Assembly (NCBI GenBank): GCA_949743955.1
Contig: CATJVQ010000060.1
Span: forward strand, 1 to 64,000
Direction: 5' to 3'
Source: an uncultured Oscillospiraceae bacterium
GTDB lineage: Bacteria > Bacillota > Clostridia > Oscillospirales > Ruminococcaceae
DNA length: 64,000 nucleotides
The notes under the pieces were generated by a model that did no database searches, was not told the origin of the DNA, and worked only from the letters and a program-made list of their open reading frames with translations. The translations under genes and the position numbers were made by a program. Shown in pieces: positions 33,355 through 41,485 of this stretch (the first letter of the stretch is position 1; every line of letters starts with the position of its first letter).

Positions 33355-35136
33355 TTATACGCAAATATCTTCCGGCGTATGGCATGGCTGACTGGATCGC
33401 GGCGCAGTATCCGGCACGTTCCCTTTCACCTGTACAAGTTTTTTGTTCTCGATTTTGTAGACGAAATCGCACTCGTTGGCAAGGTTCATATGGTGAGTGA
33501 CCATGAGCAGTGTCTTACCCGCCCGGATATGCCGGATGGAATCAATCACTGCCCGTTCCGTATCCATATCCAGCGATGCGGTGGCCTCGTCCATGACCAG
33601 TAGCTCGAAATCCTTATATAAAGCCCGCGCCAGAGCGATTCTTTGGCGCTGGCCTCCGGAAATAGCGGTTCCGTTTTCACCGATCAGGGTGTGAATCCCC
33701 TCCGGCATTCGCTGGACATCCTCCCAGACCTGCGCGCATTTGAGACACTCTTCCACCTTCGCATCATCAATTTCAGCGTCGTCCGCAAAAAAAGCCACAT
33801 TGTGCCGCACAGTCTCGCCGTTGAGATAGATTGTCTGCGGAATGTAGCTGACCAGATGCCCCAGATGCGCCAGACAGGGACCGTCCTCATCGGTCTGGGT
33901 GACGATATCGTAATCGTCGAAGCAGATGCGGCCGGACTGAGGCTTCAGCAGGCCCAGAATCAGATCAAGGAATGTTGTTTTTCCCACGCCGGAGATCCCG
34001 ATGATGGCGATGGAACAGCCTGTGGGAATATTGATGGACACATCTTCAAATATTTTTGTCTGCTCGTTATATGCGAAAGTCAGATTCCGAACAGAAAGCC
34101 CCCGCTGGAAAGTGGGCGTTTTCTGGCGGAGGACTGCCGATATCCGTTCCTGCGCCTTGATCTCTGCGAGCTGGACTGTCATTTCCTTTAACTTGGCGAA
34201 GGGCTTCTGGGCAAACGCTATGCTGTACAATCCTCTGAGAATGGTATAGGTTACAGGCAGGATTCGGCTCAGAGCTGTAATGTATGCTGCTATAGGCGTA
34301 AGGATTGCCGGCAGATTGCTTTCGGTTCCCAGAATGACCGCAAGGACCAAAAAGATGACGCACATGATAGAATTGCGCAGAAGCAGGACTACGCTGTTGG
34401 ACTCGTAGTGATACTGGCTCTCTACCTGTGCATATCCGCTGCTGGCCTGATTGTATTTTTCTAAAATAAAGCCGCATCGGTCGTCTATTTTAATTTCCTT
34501 AAAGGAGCCATACGCAATAGAGATCTGAGCATTTGCCCGTATGAAAAAATTCCGGCTTTTTTCACCGTAAGAAATAATTCTTTTCCGTGTCCAGAAATAT
34601 TCCCCCACCATGAGCAGTACCAGCAATACACTGCTGGTCACGCCGATCCAATGGGAGACGTAAATCAGAACCGCCGCATATCCGATCAGGGTGAGGGAAC
34701 CGCTCCATACGTTGATACAGGATGGGATAATCTGGATGCAGTTGATCGTATCCTGTCGGACCAGGGTCAGAGCTTGTGTAACGTCTTTTTGATAATGGGA
34801 GAGCAGATCTTCCTTGATGAGCAGTTCATATATCTTTAATGACAACTTTTGCGCACTGTGAAAGACAGCACGATTCGCCAATTTACTTTTATATAATTCA
34901 AAAAAGCATTTCAGTACGGATACTGCCACCATGCACAATGTAAATACAATCAGCTCCGGTCTCGCCTGTTTCTCGCGGATCGCTTGATTGATAATATATA
35001 CAGCACAGGATAGACTGAAAATATCCGCCAGCGGGCTGATGAAGGTGAGTACCATCAGCCTCAGCCAGCTTTTACGGTCTTTTGCCTCCAGATTTTCTAC
35101 AAGAAAGCGGAACATGCTGAACATAGATTCCTTCAT
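33355..35136 (-). CDS. ABC exporter, PglK/lipid-oligosaccharide-flippase-like
   Basis: Fused membrane plus ATPase half-transporter, 593 residues from the ATG at 35136 (GGAGA 10 bases before; a longer start at 35214 lacks a ribosome site). The membrane domain contains a SFKEIKIDDRCGFILEKYN segment, like the G-x-KE-x-K-x-L-G-R coupling region of PglK-type flippases. Nucleotide domain: Walker A GISGVGKTT, signature AISGGQRQR, Walker B LLVMDEATASLD; all catalytic residues intact, so a homodimer is possible. The gene stands alone. Lipid-linked sugar or peptide export are both possible. Confidence 0.8.
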   Translation of the reverse strand: MKESMFSMFRFLVENLEAKDRKSWLRLMVLTFISPLADIFSLSCAVYIINQAIREKQARPELIVFTLCMVAVSVLKCFFELYKSKLANRAVFHSAQKLSLKIYELLIKEDLLSHYQKDVTQALTLVRQDTINCIQIIPSCINVWSGSLTLIGYAAVLIYVSHWIGVTSSVLLVLLMVGEYFWTRKRIISYGEKSRNFFIRANAQISIAYGSFKEIKIDDRCGFILEKYNQASSGYAQVESQYHYESNSVVLLLRNSIMCVIFLVLAVILGTESNLPAILTPIAAYITALSRILPVTYTILRGLYSIAFAQKPFAKLKEMTVQLAEIKAQERISAVLRQKTPTFQRGLSVRNLTFAYNEQTKIFEDVSINIPTGCSIAIIGISGVGKTTFLDLILGLLKPQSGRICFDDYDIVTQTDEDGPCLAHLGHLVSYIPQTIYLNGETVRHNVAFFADDAEIDDAKVEECLKCAQVWEDVQRMPEGIHTLIGENGTAISGGQRQRIALARALYKDFELLVMDEATASLDMDTERAVIDSIRHIRAGKTLLMVTHHMNLANECDFVYKIENKKLVQVKGNVPDTAPRSSQPCHTPEDICV

Positions 35137-35300
35137 AATTCTGTTCTCCGGATATATTTTTTCAAAAACCGGCCATTGAGAACGCTGTGCTTTCAGCCGC
35201 GGAAAAGCCGGCAAGCAGTTTTTTCAAACGTTAAAACGGCAGATACAGAGGCGGATGGAAAACAGCATCTGCCGCCGGGGTACAGAAACGCGGTAGCCGG

Positions 35301-35846
35301 TTACGATCCGAGCTTTTCCAGTGTGTGACACAACTGGCTGGCCAGGTCCGAAGCGGAGGAACGGAATAAGTCGATAGCACCGAAAAGCGATTCCTCAATT
35401 TCCCCGGCCACGGAGGAATGAAAGTGATCGCGGCTCCGGGCCTGTGCATAGCGCCGCACCACTTTTTTCATCTGATCGGCTTCGTATTCGCTGAGCTTCT
35501 GCCCGGCATGAACACGGATCTGCCCGAGCAGGCTGGCGCAGTCGTGCAGAAGCGCGCCGTATTCCGTTTCGGACTGCCGGCGGAAGCGGGAGATGAGCTC
35601 CGCTTCGTCGGCCGGGTTGAGGAAACGCAGTTCGACAAGCTGCGCCTCGCCCCCCATCTCGGTGATACGCTGTGCGAGCCGGCTCAGGCGTACGGTATTT
35701 TTTTTGTTCTGGGGCAGCACGGCGACGCCCTGCTTAAAATATTCCGCGCCGAATTCCTTGAGCTTGCGCCAGACATAGACACGGTTGCGCGAAGGATTGA
35801 TGGGAACGCTGTATCCCAGCGCCACCCATTTGATTTTGGGTTCCAT
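35301..35846 (-). CDS. ChrB N-terminal-domain protein
   Basis: 181 residues matching the N-terminal domain of ChrB, the chromate-responsive regulator, best seen in WVALGYSVPINPSRNRVYVWRKL followed by YFKQGVAVLP and ITEMGGEAQLVELRFL. The C-terminal part is helical and polar. In bacteria with ChrA this domain is linked to chromate resistance, but no chrA lies here and solo versions are common in Firmicutes with unknown roles. AGGAGGG stands 9 bases before the ATG. A palindrome overlaps its promoter, so it may be a repressor of itself. Confidence 0.75.
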   Translation of the reverse strand: MEPKIKWVALGYSVPINPSRNRVYVWRKLKEFGAEYFKQGVAVLPQNKKNTVRLSRLAQRITEMGGEAQLVELRFLNPADEAELISRFRRQSETEYGALLHDCASLLGQIRVHAGQKLSEYEADQMKKVVRRYAQARSRDHFHSSVAGEIEESLFGAIDLFRSSASDLASQLCHTLEKLGS

Positions 35847-35868
35847 GCCCTATCGCCCTCCTTCCTCT

Positions 35869-35897
35869 ATTGTAACAACTGTTGCAAAAAAGGTCAA
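35869..35897 (-). promoter_or_regulatory. Promoter and operator-like palindrome of ChrB_N gene
   Basis: Leftward TTGACC (35892-35897), 17-base spacer, TACAAT (35869-35874). The spacer carries GCAACA-GT-TGTTAC (35872-35885), palindromic with one mismatch and overlapping the -10 box, a typical repressor position. Confidence 0.6.
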
Positions 35898-36000
35898 CAG
35901 GAAAAGCAGCGGAAATGAAGAGAGCCGGAGGAGCTCCCGGATTTCACAGGAAAAGGAAGTCGGCGCAGGAAAGAAATACCTCTATGATTTGACCGGGGAT

Positions 36001-36063
36001 TTTCGATAAAATAGGGTTTGCAGTGGGAACTTTTGGACCTATAATTGTCGAATTTTATCGAAA
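36001..36063 (+). promoter_or_regulatory. Inverted repeats flanking the recombinase promoter
   Basis: TTTCGATAAAAT (36001-36012) and ATTTTATCGAAA (36052-36063) are exact 12-base inverted repeats 39 bases apart. Between them lies a near-consensus promoter, TTGCAG (36018-36023), 16 bases, TATAAT (36040-36045). A second weaker promoter, TTGACC-N17-TAGGGT, overlaps the left arm. The arms could be binding half-sites for the recombinase, giving autoregulation or a strand-exchange site. Confidence 0.65.
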
Positions 36064-36076
36064 GGAATGGTCAAAC

Positions 36077-36709
36077 ATGTATTATAAGTATAAGAACCGG
36101 GAACGAGAGACATTCGCCTATGTCCGAGTATCGTCGAAGGAGCAGAATGAAGACAGGCAGATGCTTGCCCTGCGGGGGTGGGAAATTGCGGAGCAGAACA
36201 TTTATGTGGATAAGAAGTCCGGGAAGGACTTCGAGCGCCCGGCCTACAAACGCATGATTAGGCGCCTGCAAAAGGGGGATCGGTTAATCGTCAAGAGCAT
36301 CGATCGGCTGGGGCGCAATTATGTGGAGATCCTCGAGCAGTGGCGCATCATCACCAAAGAGCGCGGCGCGGACATCACTGTGCTGGATATGCCCCTGTTG
36401 GATACGGCGCGGGATAAGGACCTGCTCGGCACACTGATCGGCGACCTGGTGCTTCAGCTTCTCTCATTTGTCGCGCAGAACGAGCGGGACAACATCCGCC
36501 AGCGGCAGGCGGAGGGTATCGCGGCGGCGAAGGCGCGGGGGGTGAAGTTCGGTCGCCCCGAAAAAAACCTGCCGGACAATTTCGACGAACTCTATGACAA
36601 ATGGCGGCAGGGAGAGATCTCCACAGAGGAGCTCAGTGAAAGCTGCGGCATGGCGATGAGTGTTATCTATAAAAAATCGCGGAAGCTGCGTGCGCAGCTC
36701 CCGCAATAG
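36077..36709 (+). CDS. Serine recombinase (resolvase/invertase family)
   Basis: Small serine recombinase. The catalytic domain begins at residue 13 with TFAYVRVSSKEQNEDRQ (nucleophile Ser near 19-20), has GDRLIVKSIDRLGRNYVE with the active-site Arg pair, and the long E helix (DLVLQLLSFVAQNERDNIRQRQAEGI). The C-terminal helix-turn-helix is short (NLPDNFDELYDKWRQG ... TEELSESCGMAMSVIYKKS). 210 residues from ATG 36077, preceded by AAGGAATGG. It stands alone, with no transposase or inverted gene nearby, so it may be a transposon remnant, a chromosomal resolvase or an invertase of a nearby switch. Confidence 0.9.
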   Translation: MYYKYKNRERETFAYVRVSSKEQNEDRQMLALRGWEIAEQNIYVDKKSGKDFERPAYKRMIRRLQKGDRLIVKSIDRLGRNYVEILEQWRIITKERGADITVLDMPLLDTARDKDLLGTLIGDLVLQLLSFVAQNERDNIRQRQAEGIAAAKARGVKFGRPEKNLPDNFDELYDKWRQGEISTEELSESCGMAMSVIYKKSRKLRAQLPQ

Positions 36710-36743
36710 GCAGGTATGTCCTTTTCCGAAAAACCGCTTCTGC

Positions 36744-36932
36744 TCAGACGTGTGTATGAAGCAGATGGCCGGAAAGAACGGTACCGGACGGCGCAGGATT
36801 AGCGGCTTCCATCCCGGAAATCAGGGAAGAAGCGGCCTGAGCTTCGGCGTTCATGGACATACGTAAGGTGGCGACGTTGACCGCCTGCATGACATTCGCC
36901 ATCTTCATCTGCATGACGGAAGAAATATCCAT
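36744..36932 (-). CDS. YjfB-family putative motility protein (62 aa)
   Basis: Small protein matching the YjfB family: starts MDISSVMQMKMANVMQAVNV and continues with an alternating hydrophobic-Met/Ala helix (ATLRMSMNAEAQAASSLISG). The family is annotated as putative motility protein and occurs with flagellar genes, but its function is not established and no motility genes are near. ATG at 36932 follows GGAGGTG by 6 bases. A good promoter lies directly upstream, divergent from the dehydrogenase gene. Confidence 0.75.
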   Translation of the reverse strand: MDISSVMQMKMANVMQAVNVATLRMSMNAEAQAASSLISGMEAANPAPSGTVLSGHLLHTHV

Positions 36933-36952
36933 TCTAATCACCTCCTTCCCTA

Positions 36953-36981
36953 ATTATATACCATTATTTCCAGGCTGTAAA
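36953..36981 (-). promoter_or_regulatory. Promoter of yjfB-like gene
   Basis: Leftward TTTACA (36976-36981), 17-base spacer, TATAAT (36953-36958), 21 bases before the ATG. Confidence 0.65.
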
Positions 36982-37000
36982 GATCCGTGGAGGAAATCGC

Positions 37001-37029
37001 TTGCATGGACTGCGGGTCCGTGCTATACT
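37001..37029 (+). promoter_or_regulatory. Promoter of dehydrogenase operon
   Basis: TTGCAT (37001-37006), 17-base spacer, TATACT (37024-37029), 27 bases before the GTG start. Confidence 0.65.
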
Positions 37030-37055
37030 GAACTCAAACGAAAGGGGATGTTGCA

Positions 37056-38108
37056 GTGGTGGACGGAAAAATGAAAGTTGCAGTCATGAACGGTATCGGC
37101 AAAATGGGCTTTGTGGAAAAGGATATCCCAACCCCGGCAGACGATGAGGTCCTCGTCAAGCTCGAATATGTGGGGATCTGCGGATCGGATCTGCATTATT
37201 ATGAGACAGGCGCTATCGGTGATTTTGTCGTTGAGCCGCCGTTCGTGCTCGGGCATGAGCCGGGCGGCACAGTGGTCGAGGTCGGCAAAAATGTCACGCA
37301 CCTGAAGGTAGGGGATCGCGTCGCACTCGAGCCGGGCAAAACCTGCGGACACTGCGAATTCTGCCGCAAGGGCGAATATAACCTCTGCCCGGACGTCATC
37401 TTCTTTGCAACGCCGCCTGTGGACGGGGTGTTCCAGGAGTATGTGGCGCATGAGGCGCAGCTCTGCTTCAAGCTCCCCGAGAATGTATCGACACTTGAGG
37501 GCGCGCTCATCGAGCCGCTGGCCGTGGGGTTCCATGCTGCGAACCAGGGCGGCGCGCACGCGGGACAGACGGCGGTCGTCATGGGGGCGGGCTGTATCGG
37601 GCTCGTGTCAATGATGGCGCTGCGCGCGGAGGGTGTGTCGAAGGTCTATGTGGTAGACGTGATGCAGAAGCGTCTGGACAAGGCGCTCGAATTGGGTGCG
37701 ACCGGCATCATCAACGGCAGCAGGGAGGATGCGGTTAAGGCCATAGAGGCGCTCACACAGGGGAACGGCTGCGATCTTGTTATCGAGACAGCCGGGACAG
37801 AGATTACCACACGCCAGTCCATCGCCGTCACCAAAAAGGGCGGGACGATTGTGCTCGTCGGGTACAGCAAAAGCGGAGAGATGAACCTGCCCATGAGCGA
37901 CATTCTCAACAAGGAGCTGACGCTCAAGAGCGTCTTCCGTTACCGCCACATCTACCCGATGGCGATTGAAGCTGTCGCGGCCGGGAGAGTGAACCTCAAG
38001 GGCATTGTCACCAACTTCTTTGACTTTGACGATATCCAGAACGCGATGGATTCCAGCATTCGCGATAAGGTGAACATCGTCAAGGCTGTGGTAAAGATCG
38101 CAGAGTAA
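37056..38108 (+). CDS. Zinc-dependent sorbitol/xylitol-type dehydrogenase (MDR family)
   Basis: NAD(P)-dependent polyol dehydrogenase of the medium-chain family. Catalytic zinc ligands are in GICGSDLHYYETG (Cys) and VLGHEPGG (His-Glu); the structural zinc has four Cys in CGHCEFCRKGEYNLC. The Rossmann motif is VVMGAGCIGLVSMMAL and the cofactor Asp lies in VYVVDVM, favouring NAD+. The HYYETGAIGDFVVEPPF stretch is typical of sorbitol and xylitol dehydrogenases. Start GTG at 37056 after AAAGGGG. A VOC gene follows after 12 bases, so they form an operon. Confidence 0.87.
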   Translation: MVDGKMKVAVMNGIGKMGFVEKDIPTPADDEVLVKLEYVGICGSDLHYYETGAIGDFVVEPPFVLGHEPGGTVVEVGKNVTHLKVGDRVALEPGKTCGHCEFCRKGEYNLCPDVIFFATPPVDGVFQEYVAHEAQLCFKLPENVSTLEGALIEPLAVGFHAANQGGAHAGQTAVVMGAGCIGLVSMMALRAEGVSKVYVVDVMQKRLDKALELGATGIINGSREDAVKAIEALTQGNGCDLVIETAGTEITTRQSIAVTKKGGTIVLVGYSKSGEMNLPMSDILNKELTLKSVFRYRHIYPMAIEAVAAGRVNLKGIVTNFFDFDDIQNAMDSSIRDKVNIVKAVVKIAE

Positions 38109-38120
38109 GGAGGAACGGGG

Positions 38121-38507
38121 ATGGCTGTCGGAGATCTTGTCACGGGTGTGCAGCACATCGGCCTGCCCACCAACGATATGGAGAAGACAATCGCGTTCTA
38201 TACAGGCCTCGGCTTCCAGATTGCCCATGAGGCCGACGACAATGGCGTACGCGTTGTTTTTCTGCGCCAGAAAAACCTGACGATCGAGACCTATGAAAAC
38301 GGCCAGGCGGTCGGACACTCGGGAGCGATTGATCACATCGCGCTCGACGTGACCGACGTGGACAGCGCATTTGAGCAGGTGAAGGCCATGGGATATGATG
38401 TCATCGATCCCGCGGTGCGCTTCCTGCCGTTCTGGGAAAAGGGCGTGCGGTTCTTCAACGCCAAGGGCCCGAACGCGGAGACAATTGAGTTCAGTCAGAT
38501 GCTTTAA
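38121..38507 (+). CDS. VOC-superfamily (glyoxalase-like) protein
   Basis: 128 residues with two beta-alpha-beta-beta-beta units: GVQHIGLPTNDMEKTIAFYTGLGF, then IDHIALDVTDVDSAFEQVKAMGY. Candidate metal ligands are the His of the first strand, the Glu of LTIETYE, His in IDHIALD and the final Glu of ETIEFSQML, the glyoxalase arrangement. The reaction is unknown; co-transcription with a polyol dehydrogenase suggests a role in sugar metabolism or removal of a reactive carbonyl. Confidence 0.82.
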   Translation: MAVGDLVTGVQHIGLPTNDMEKTIAFYTGLGFQIAHEADDNGVRVVFLRQKNLTIETYENGQAVGHSGAIDHIALDVTDVDSAFEQVKAMGYDVIDPAVRFLPFWEKGVRFFNAKGPNAETIEFSQML

Positions 38508-38610
38508 TACTTATCTTCAATAAAAATTGCAGACAATCTGCGGGACAAAAATGGAAATGGATAGATTTTTGTTCCGCGGATTGTACAGTTTTAAAGGAGA
38601 GACAGCCGGA

Positions 38611-39492
38611 TTGAAGAAAATGAATAAGGTGGGGCGGCTTTTGGCCCTCCTGCTGCTGGCAGGCATTGCGGTACAGCCGGCCTATGCGCTGACAGACGAG
38701 AACCGGGAGATGCTCTCAGACTTGGCGCGGCACGACAGTGAACTGAGCGCGGCTTATCAGGCGGCCGGGCCGGACGAATATGTGAACCTCTATGACCGGT
38801 CGGATCGGGATGAGGAGCATGTATTTTCCCTCCCGCTGTACTTCGGCGGGACGGAGAAGGAGCGTACGCTGCGGGTGTTGGTCCGCACGGCGAAGGGGGC
38901 GAACCTGTCCGCGCGGTCGGATAACGATCGTGTTGCGCTTCGGCTACGCCGCGCCGGGGGCGGGGAGTATGAGGACTATTTCCTCATGACGCTCACGGCG
39001 GACAAGACATACGAGAGCGAAGCGGACGAGAGCTTCCATGTAACGCTCCGGGATGGCCGGGAGACGCTGTACCTTACGGGAACACTGGCCTACCGCCGGG
39101 AAAACCTGCTGACCGACGGCCTCACGTACAATGCGGCATATGGGACGCTATTCAAGTTCCGCACGCCGGTTGAGCAGGAGGCTGTGGTGCGTTATCCGTC
39201 GGGCGTGCAGCTGCGCTTCCTCGGCGACTACGGGGAGGACAGCGTGGATCTGGCTATGCGGACATCCTTTTTTGCAAAGGCGCAGGGGCTTCCGGAGGGG
39301 GATGTGGTGGTGTACCACTTTGCGGAGAATCCGTTCTTTCAGGAGGAGGTCGAGGTCTGTCTGCCCGGCGGGGATGAGGTCTACCGCATCGCAAACGGAC
39401 AAGCCTATCCTGTGCGGACAGCTGTGTCCCGGGACGGCGCCCTCCGCTTTGATACGGACAGCCTGGGGACGTATGCCGTCCTGCACAAGTAG
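38611..39492 (+). CDS. Secreted protein of unknown function (293 aa)
   Basis: I recognise no domain. The product has a clear signal peptide (KKMNKVGRLLALLLLAGIAV, cleavage near AYA-LT) and a soluble, charged mature part, mostly beta-like, with FSLPLYFGGTEKERTLRVLV, a DGRETLYLTGTL strand and a final TYAVLHK. The TTG at 38611 follows AAAGGAGAG by 9 bases; an upstream ATG would add an implausible N-terminus before the signal. It lies about 100 bases after the VOC gene and ends at a terminator-like hairpin. Confidence 0.7.
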   Translation: MKKMNKVGRLLALLLLAGIAVQPAYALTDENREMLSDLARHDSELSAAYQAAGPDEYVNLYDRSDRDEEHVFSLPLYFGGTEKERTLRVLVRTAKGANLSARSDNDRVALRLRRAGGGEYEDYFLMTLTADKTYESEADESFHVTLRDGRETLYLTGTLAYRRENLLTDGLTYNAAYGTLFKFRTPVEQEAVVRYPSGVQLRFLGDYGEDSVDLAMRTSFFAKAQGLPEGDVVVYHFAENPFFQEEVEVCLPGGDEVYRIANGQAYPVRTAVSRDGALRFDTDSLGTYAVLHK

Positions 39493-39502
39493 ATGGATAC
39501 AG

Positions 39503-39543
39503 CGGCCTTTTCCCGGAAAAGGGGGAGGGGCCGTTTATTTTTT
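39503..39543 (+). terminator. Terminator after secreted-protein gene
   Basis: CGGCC (39503-39507) and GGCCG (39529-39533) enclose a partly paired TTTTCCC/GGGGGAGG core and are followed by a TTTATTTTTT tract. Confidence 0.65.
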
Positions 39544-39561
39544 ACAGGGAGATGGATTGTA

Positions 39562-40128
39562 ATGGGAATGATTCCGAACATAGAGCAGGCGGAGGCACTG
39601 GTGCGGGAATATAACCGCGAGCCGTTCCATCTGCACCACGCAAAGGTGGTGTCCGGCGTGATGGGATATTTCGCCGCCGAGATGGAGCCGGAGAAGGTGG
39701 ATCTCTGGAAGGTGGTGGGGATGCTGCACGATCTGGACTTCGAACAGTATCCGGAGGAGCACTGTGCGAAGGAACAGGAGATCCTGCGCGAAAAGGGTGT
39801 GGACGAGGCGGTCGTGCGCGCCTGTGTCAGCCATGGGTGGCCCACGTGCACCGATCTGGAGCCGCAGTCCGTGATGGAGAAGGCGCTCTACGCCGTGGAT
39901 GAGCTGACGGGGCTTATCGGTGCGGTTGCGATTATGCGTCCGTCGAAGAGTGTAAGCGATCTGGAAGTGAAGAGTGTCAAAAAGAAGTTTAAGCAGCCTT
40001 CGTTTGCTGCGGGGTGCTCGCGCGAAGTCATCTCCCGGGGGGCGGAGATGCTCGGCTGGACACTGGAGGAGCTCATCGAGAAGACAATTCTCGCCATGCG
40101 CAGCTTGATGGACGAGCTTTCCCTGTGA
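39562..40128 (+). CDS. HD-domain phosphohydrolase-like protein
   Basis: 188 residues with an HD domain: FHLHHAKVVSGVM (first His), VGMLHDLDFEQYPEEH (the HD pair) and ACVSHGW (fourth ligand region), then ALYAVDELTGLIGAVAIMRP, the pattern of the small HDIG-type family found in many Clostridia. Members are assumed to be metal-dependent phosphohydrolases of nucleotides or related substrates. I take the start ATG at 39562, with GGGAGATGG upstream. No partner genes indicate the substrate. Confidence 0.82.
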   Translation: MGMIPNIEQAEALVREYNREPFHLHHAKVVSGVMGYFAAEMEPEKVDLWKVVGMLHDLDFEQYPEEHCAKEQEILREKGVDEAVVRACVSHGWPTCTDLEPQSVMEKALYAVDELTGLIGAVAIMRPSKSVSDLEVKSVKKKFKQPSFAAGCSREVISRGAEMLGWTLEELIEKTILAMRSLMDELSL

Positions 40129-40235
40129 GGAGAGGCCGCACAGGTTCGGTACAGATTGACCCGCCGCAGACGGGATTCTTCACGGCGAGGCAGATGTGGT
40201 ACAATGGAAAAAGTGCATTAGGGAGGTATTCAACA

Positions 40236-40877
40236 ATGGATAAGGGATTGGAATTTGTCGTCATGCAGCGCCTGGAGCGTACGGCGAAGGCGCTCCGGGA
40301 GAACCGGATGGAGGCCTATATTGCCGCCAGCCGGGATGAGGCGAGAGAAAAGCTTCTCGCGCTCCTGCCCCCGGCATGTACTGTGTCGCACGGCGGCAGC
40401 ATGACGCTCGTGGAATGCGGGGTACCGGAGGCGCTGCGGGCAGGCGAATATACATATCTGGACCGGGGAGCCCCGGGTCTCCAGCCGGACAAGGTGCAGA
40501 AGCTCTACCGCGACGCGTTCTCTGCGGATTGTTATCTAGGCAGCGTTAATGCCGTAACAGAGAAGGGGGAGCTCTTCAATGTGGACGGCAACGGTAACCG
40601 TGTGGCGGCGTATATTTTCGGGCCGAAGAGTGTCATTCTCATCGTGGGGATGAACAAGATCGTGCCAGACATTGATGCTGCGCTCGAGAGGCTCCGTTCC
40701 ACGGCTGCGCCGGCCAATGTCGCGCGTCTCGGCGGAGCGGCCCCCTGCTCGAAGACGGGGCGCTGCATGAACTGCCGGAGTGAATCGCGCATCTGCTGTG
40801 ACTATGTTGTCCAGGCGTATCAGCGCATACCGGGGCGGATCAAGGTCATCCTCGTGGCGGAGACACTGGGGTATTGA
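40236..40877 (+). CDS. LUD-domain protein (LutC/LutB-like)
   Basis: 213 residues forming a single LUD domain, related to parts of the LutABC lactate-utilisation complex: TVSHGGSMTLVECGVPEAL, CYLGSVNAVTEKGELFNVDGNGNRV and FGPKSVILIVGMNKIVPD. A Cys-rich loop CSKTGRCMNCRSESRICC near 170-188 is unlike LutC and may bind zinc or a cluster. Solo LUD proteins like this are widespread in Clostridia with unknown function. ATG at 40236 follows AGGGAGG, and a TACAAT box lies at about 40199. Confidence 0.8.
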   Translation: MDKGLEFVVMQRLERTAKALRENRMEAYIAASRDEAREKLLALLPPACTVSHGGSMTLVECGVPEALRAGEYTYLDRGAPGLQPDKVQKLYRDAFSADCYLGSVNAVTEKGELFNVDGNGNRVAAYIFGPKSVILIVGMNKIVPDIDAALERLRSTAAPANVARLGGAAPCSKTGRCMNCRSESRICCDYVVQAYQRIPGRIKVILVAETLGY

Positions 40878-40924
40878 CAGTCCGCGCGAAATATGGTATC
40901 CTACTTAGTACGATAATCGGACTA
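40874..40924 (+). promoter_or_regulatory. Promoter and operator of marR-MATE module
   Basis: TTGACA (40874-40879), 17-base spacer, TATCCT (40897-40902). Directly after the -10 box is the 19-base palindrome TAGTACGATAATCGGACTA (40906-40924). A related 19-base site precedes the MATE gene at 41449. The -35 box overlaps the stop codon of the LUD gene. Confidence 0.75.
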
Positions 40925-40943
40925 TAAGGAGACAAGGCGGATC

Positions 40944-41381
40944 ATGGGTGAGGATGTTCGGGAGGGTGCCGCCCGATTTGACAGGCTGTTTACACAGATG
41001 GATCGGGTATACGCGAAATATGCCCGGTCGCAGGGATTCAATTATTCGAGCCTGTATGTGTTCCATGCGATAGCGCGCTCCCAATTCTGCACACAGAAAT
41101 CCCTTTGTGGTGAGATGTTTCTCCCTAAACAGACAGTGAATTCAATCGTGAGGTCTTTCCAGAAACAGGGGCTTCTGGAACTCGCCGAGCTGCCGGAGGA
41201 CAGGCGTCACCGGATGATCTGTCTGACCGAAAAGGGGAGGGAATACGCCCAGCGGGTTCTGACAAGGATAACGCAGGCTGAAATGACCAGTATCGGACAG
41301 TTCGACGAGCAGGAGCGGGAACTGTTTTTGAGGCTGATGGGGCGTTATGTGCAGACTTTCTCACGGGAACTGAAAAAATAA
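40944..41381 (+). CDS. MarR-family repressor of MATE pump
   Basis: 145-residue winged-helix regulator: RFDRLFTQMDRVYAKYARSQ (dimer helix), SLCGEMFLPKQTVNSIVRSF (recognition helix), wing ELPEDRRHRMICLTEKG. Matching 19-base palindromes in its own promoter and before the MATE gene imply that it controls both. The inducer is presumably a pump substrate. Ribosome site AAGGAGACAAGGC. Confidence 0.87.
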   Translation: MGEDVREGAARFDRLFTQMDRVYAKYARSQGFNYSSLYVFHAIARSQFCTQKSLCGEMFLPKQTVNSIVRSFQKQGLLELAELPEDRRHRMICLTEKGREYAQRVLTRITQAEMTSIGQFDEQERELFLRLMGRYVQTFSRELKK

Positions 41382-41388
41382 GTGTCTC

Positions 41389-41439
41389 TTTTTTCTCCCA
41401 CAAAATGTGGATTCTTCCATATAAATGTGGGAGAAAAAA
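41389..41439. terminator. Long hairpin between marR and MATE genes
   Basis: TTTTTTCTCCCACA (41389-41402) and TGTGGGAGAAAAAA (41426-41439) pair perfectly. The second arm ends in A rather than T residues, so on the + strand it may be an attenuator or processing site rather than a terminator. Confidence 0.6.
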
Positions 41440-41448
41440 ATCTCTATA

Positions 41449-41467
41449 TAGTCCGAAATAAAGACTA
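41449..41467 (+). promoter_or_regulatory. Second MarR-type operator, upstream of MATE
   Basis: TAGTCCGAAATAAAGACTA keeps the TAGT and ACTA ends and the 19-base length of the site at 40906-40924. It lies 18 bases before the MATE ATG. Confidence 0.6.
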
Positions 41468-41485
41468 AATAGGAGGACCCATTAC

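Noticed and set aside
37030..37056. Riboswitch or attenuator in the dehydrogenase leader
   Set aside because: The leader is under 30 bases, too short for a structured sensor.
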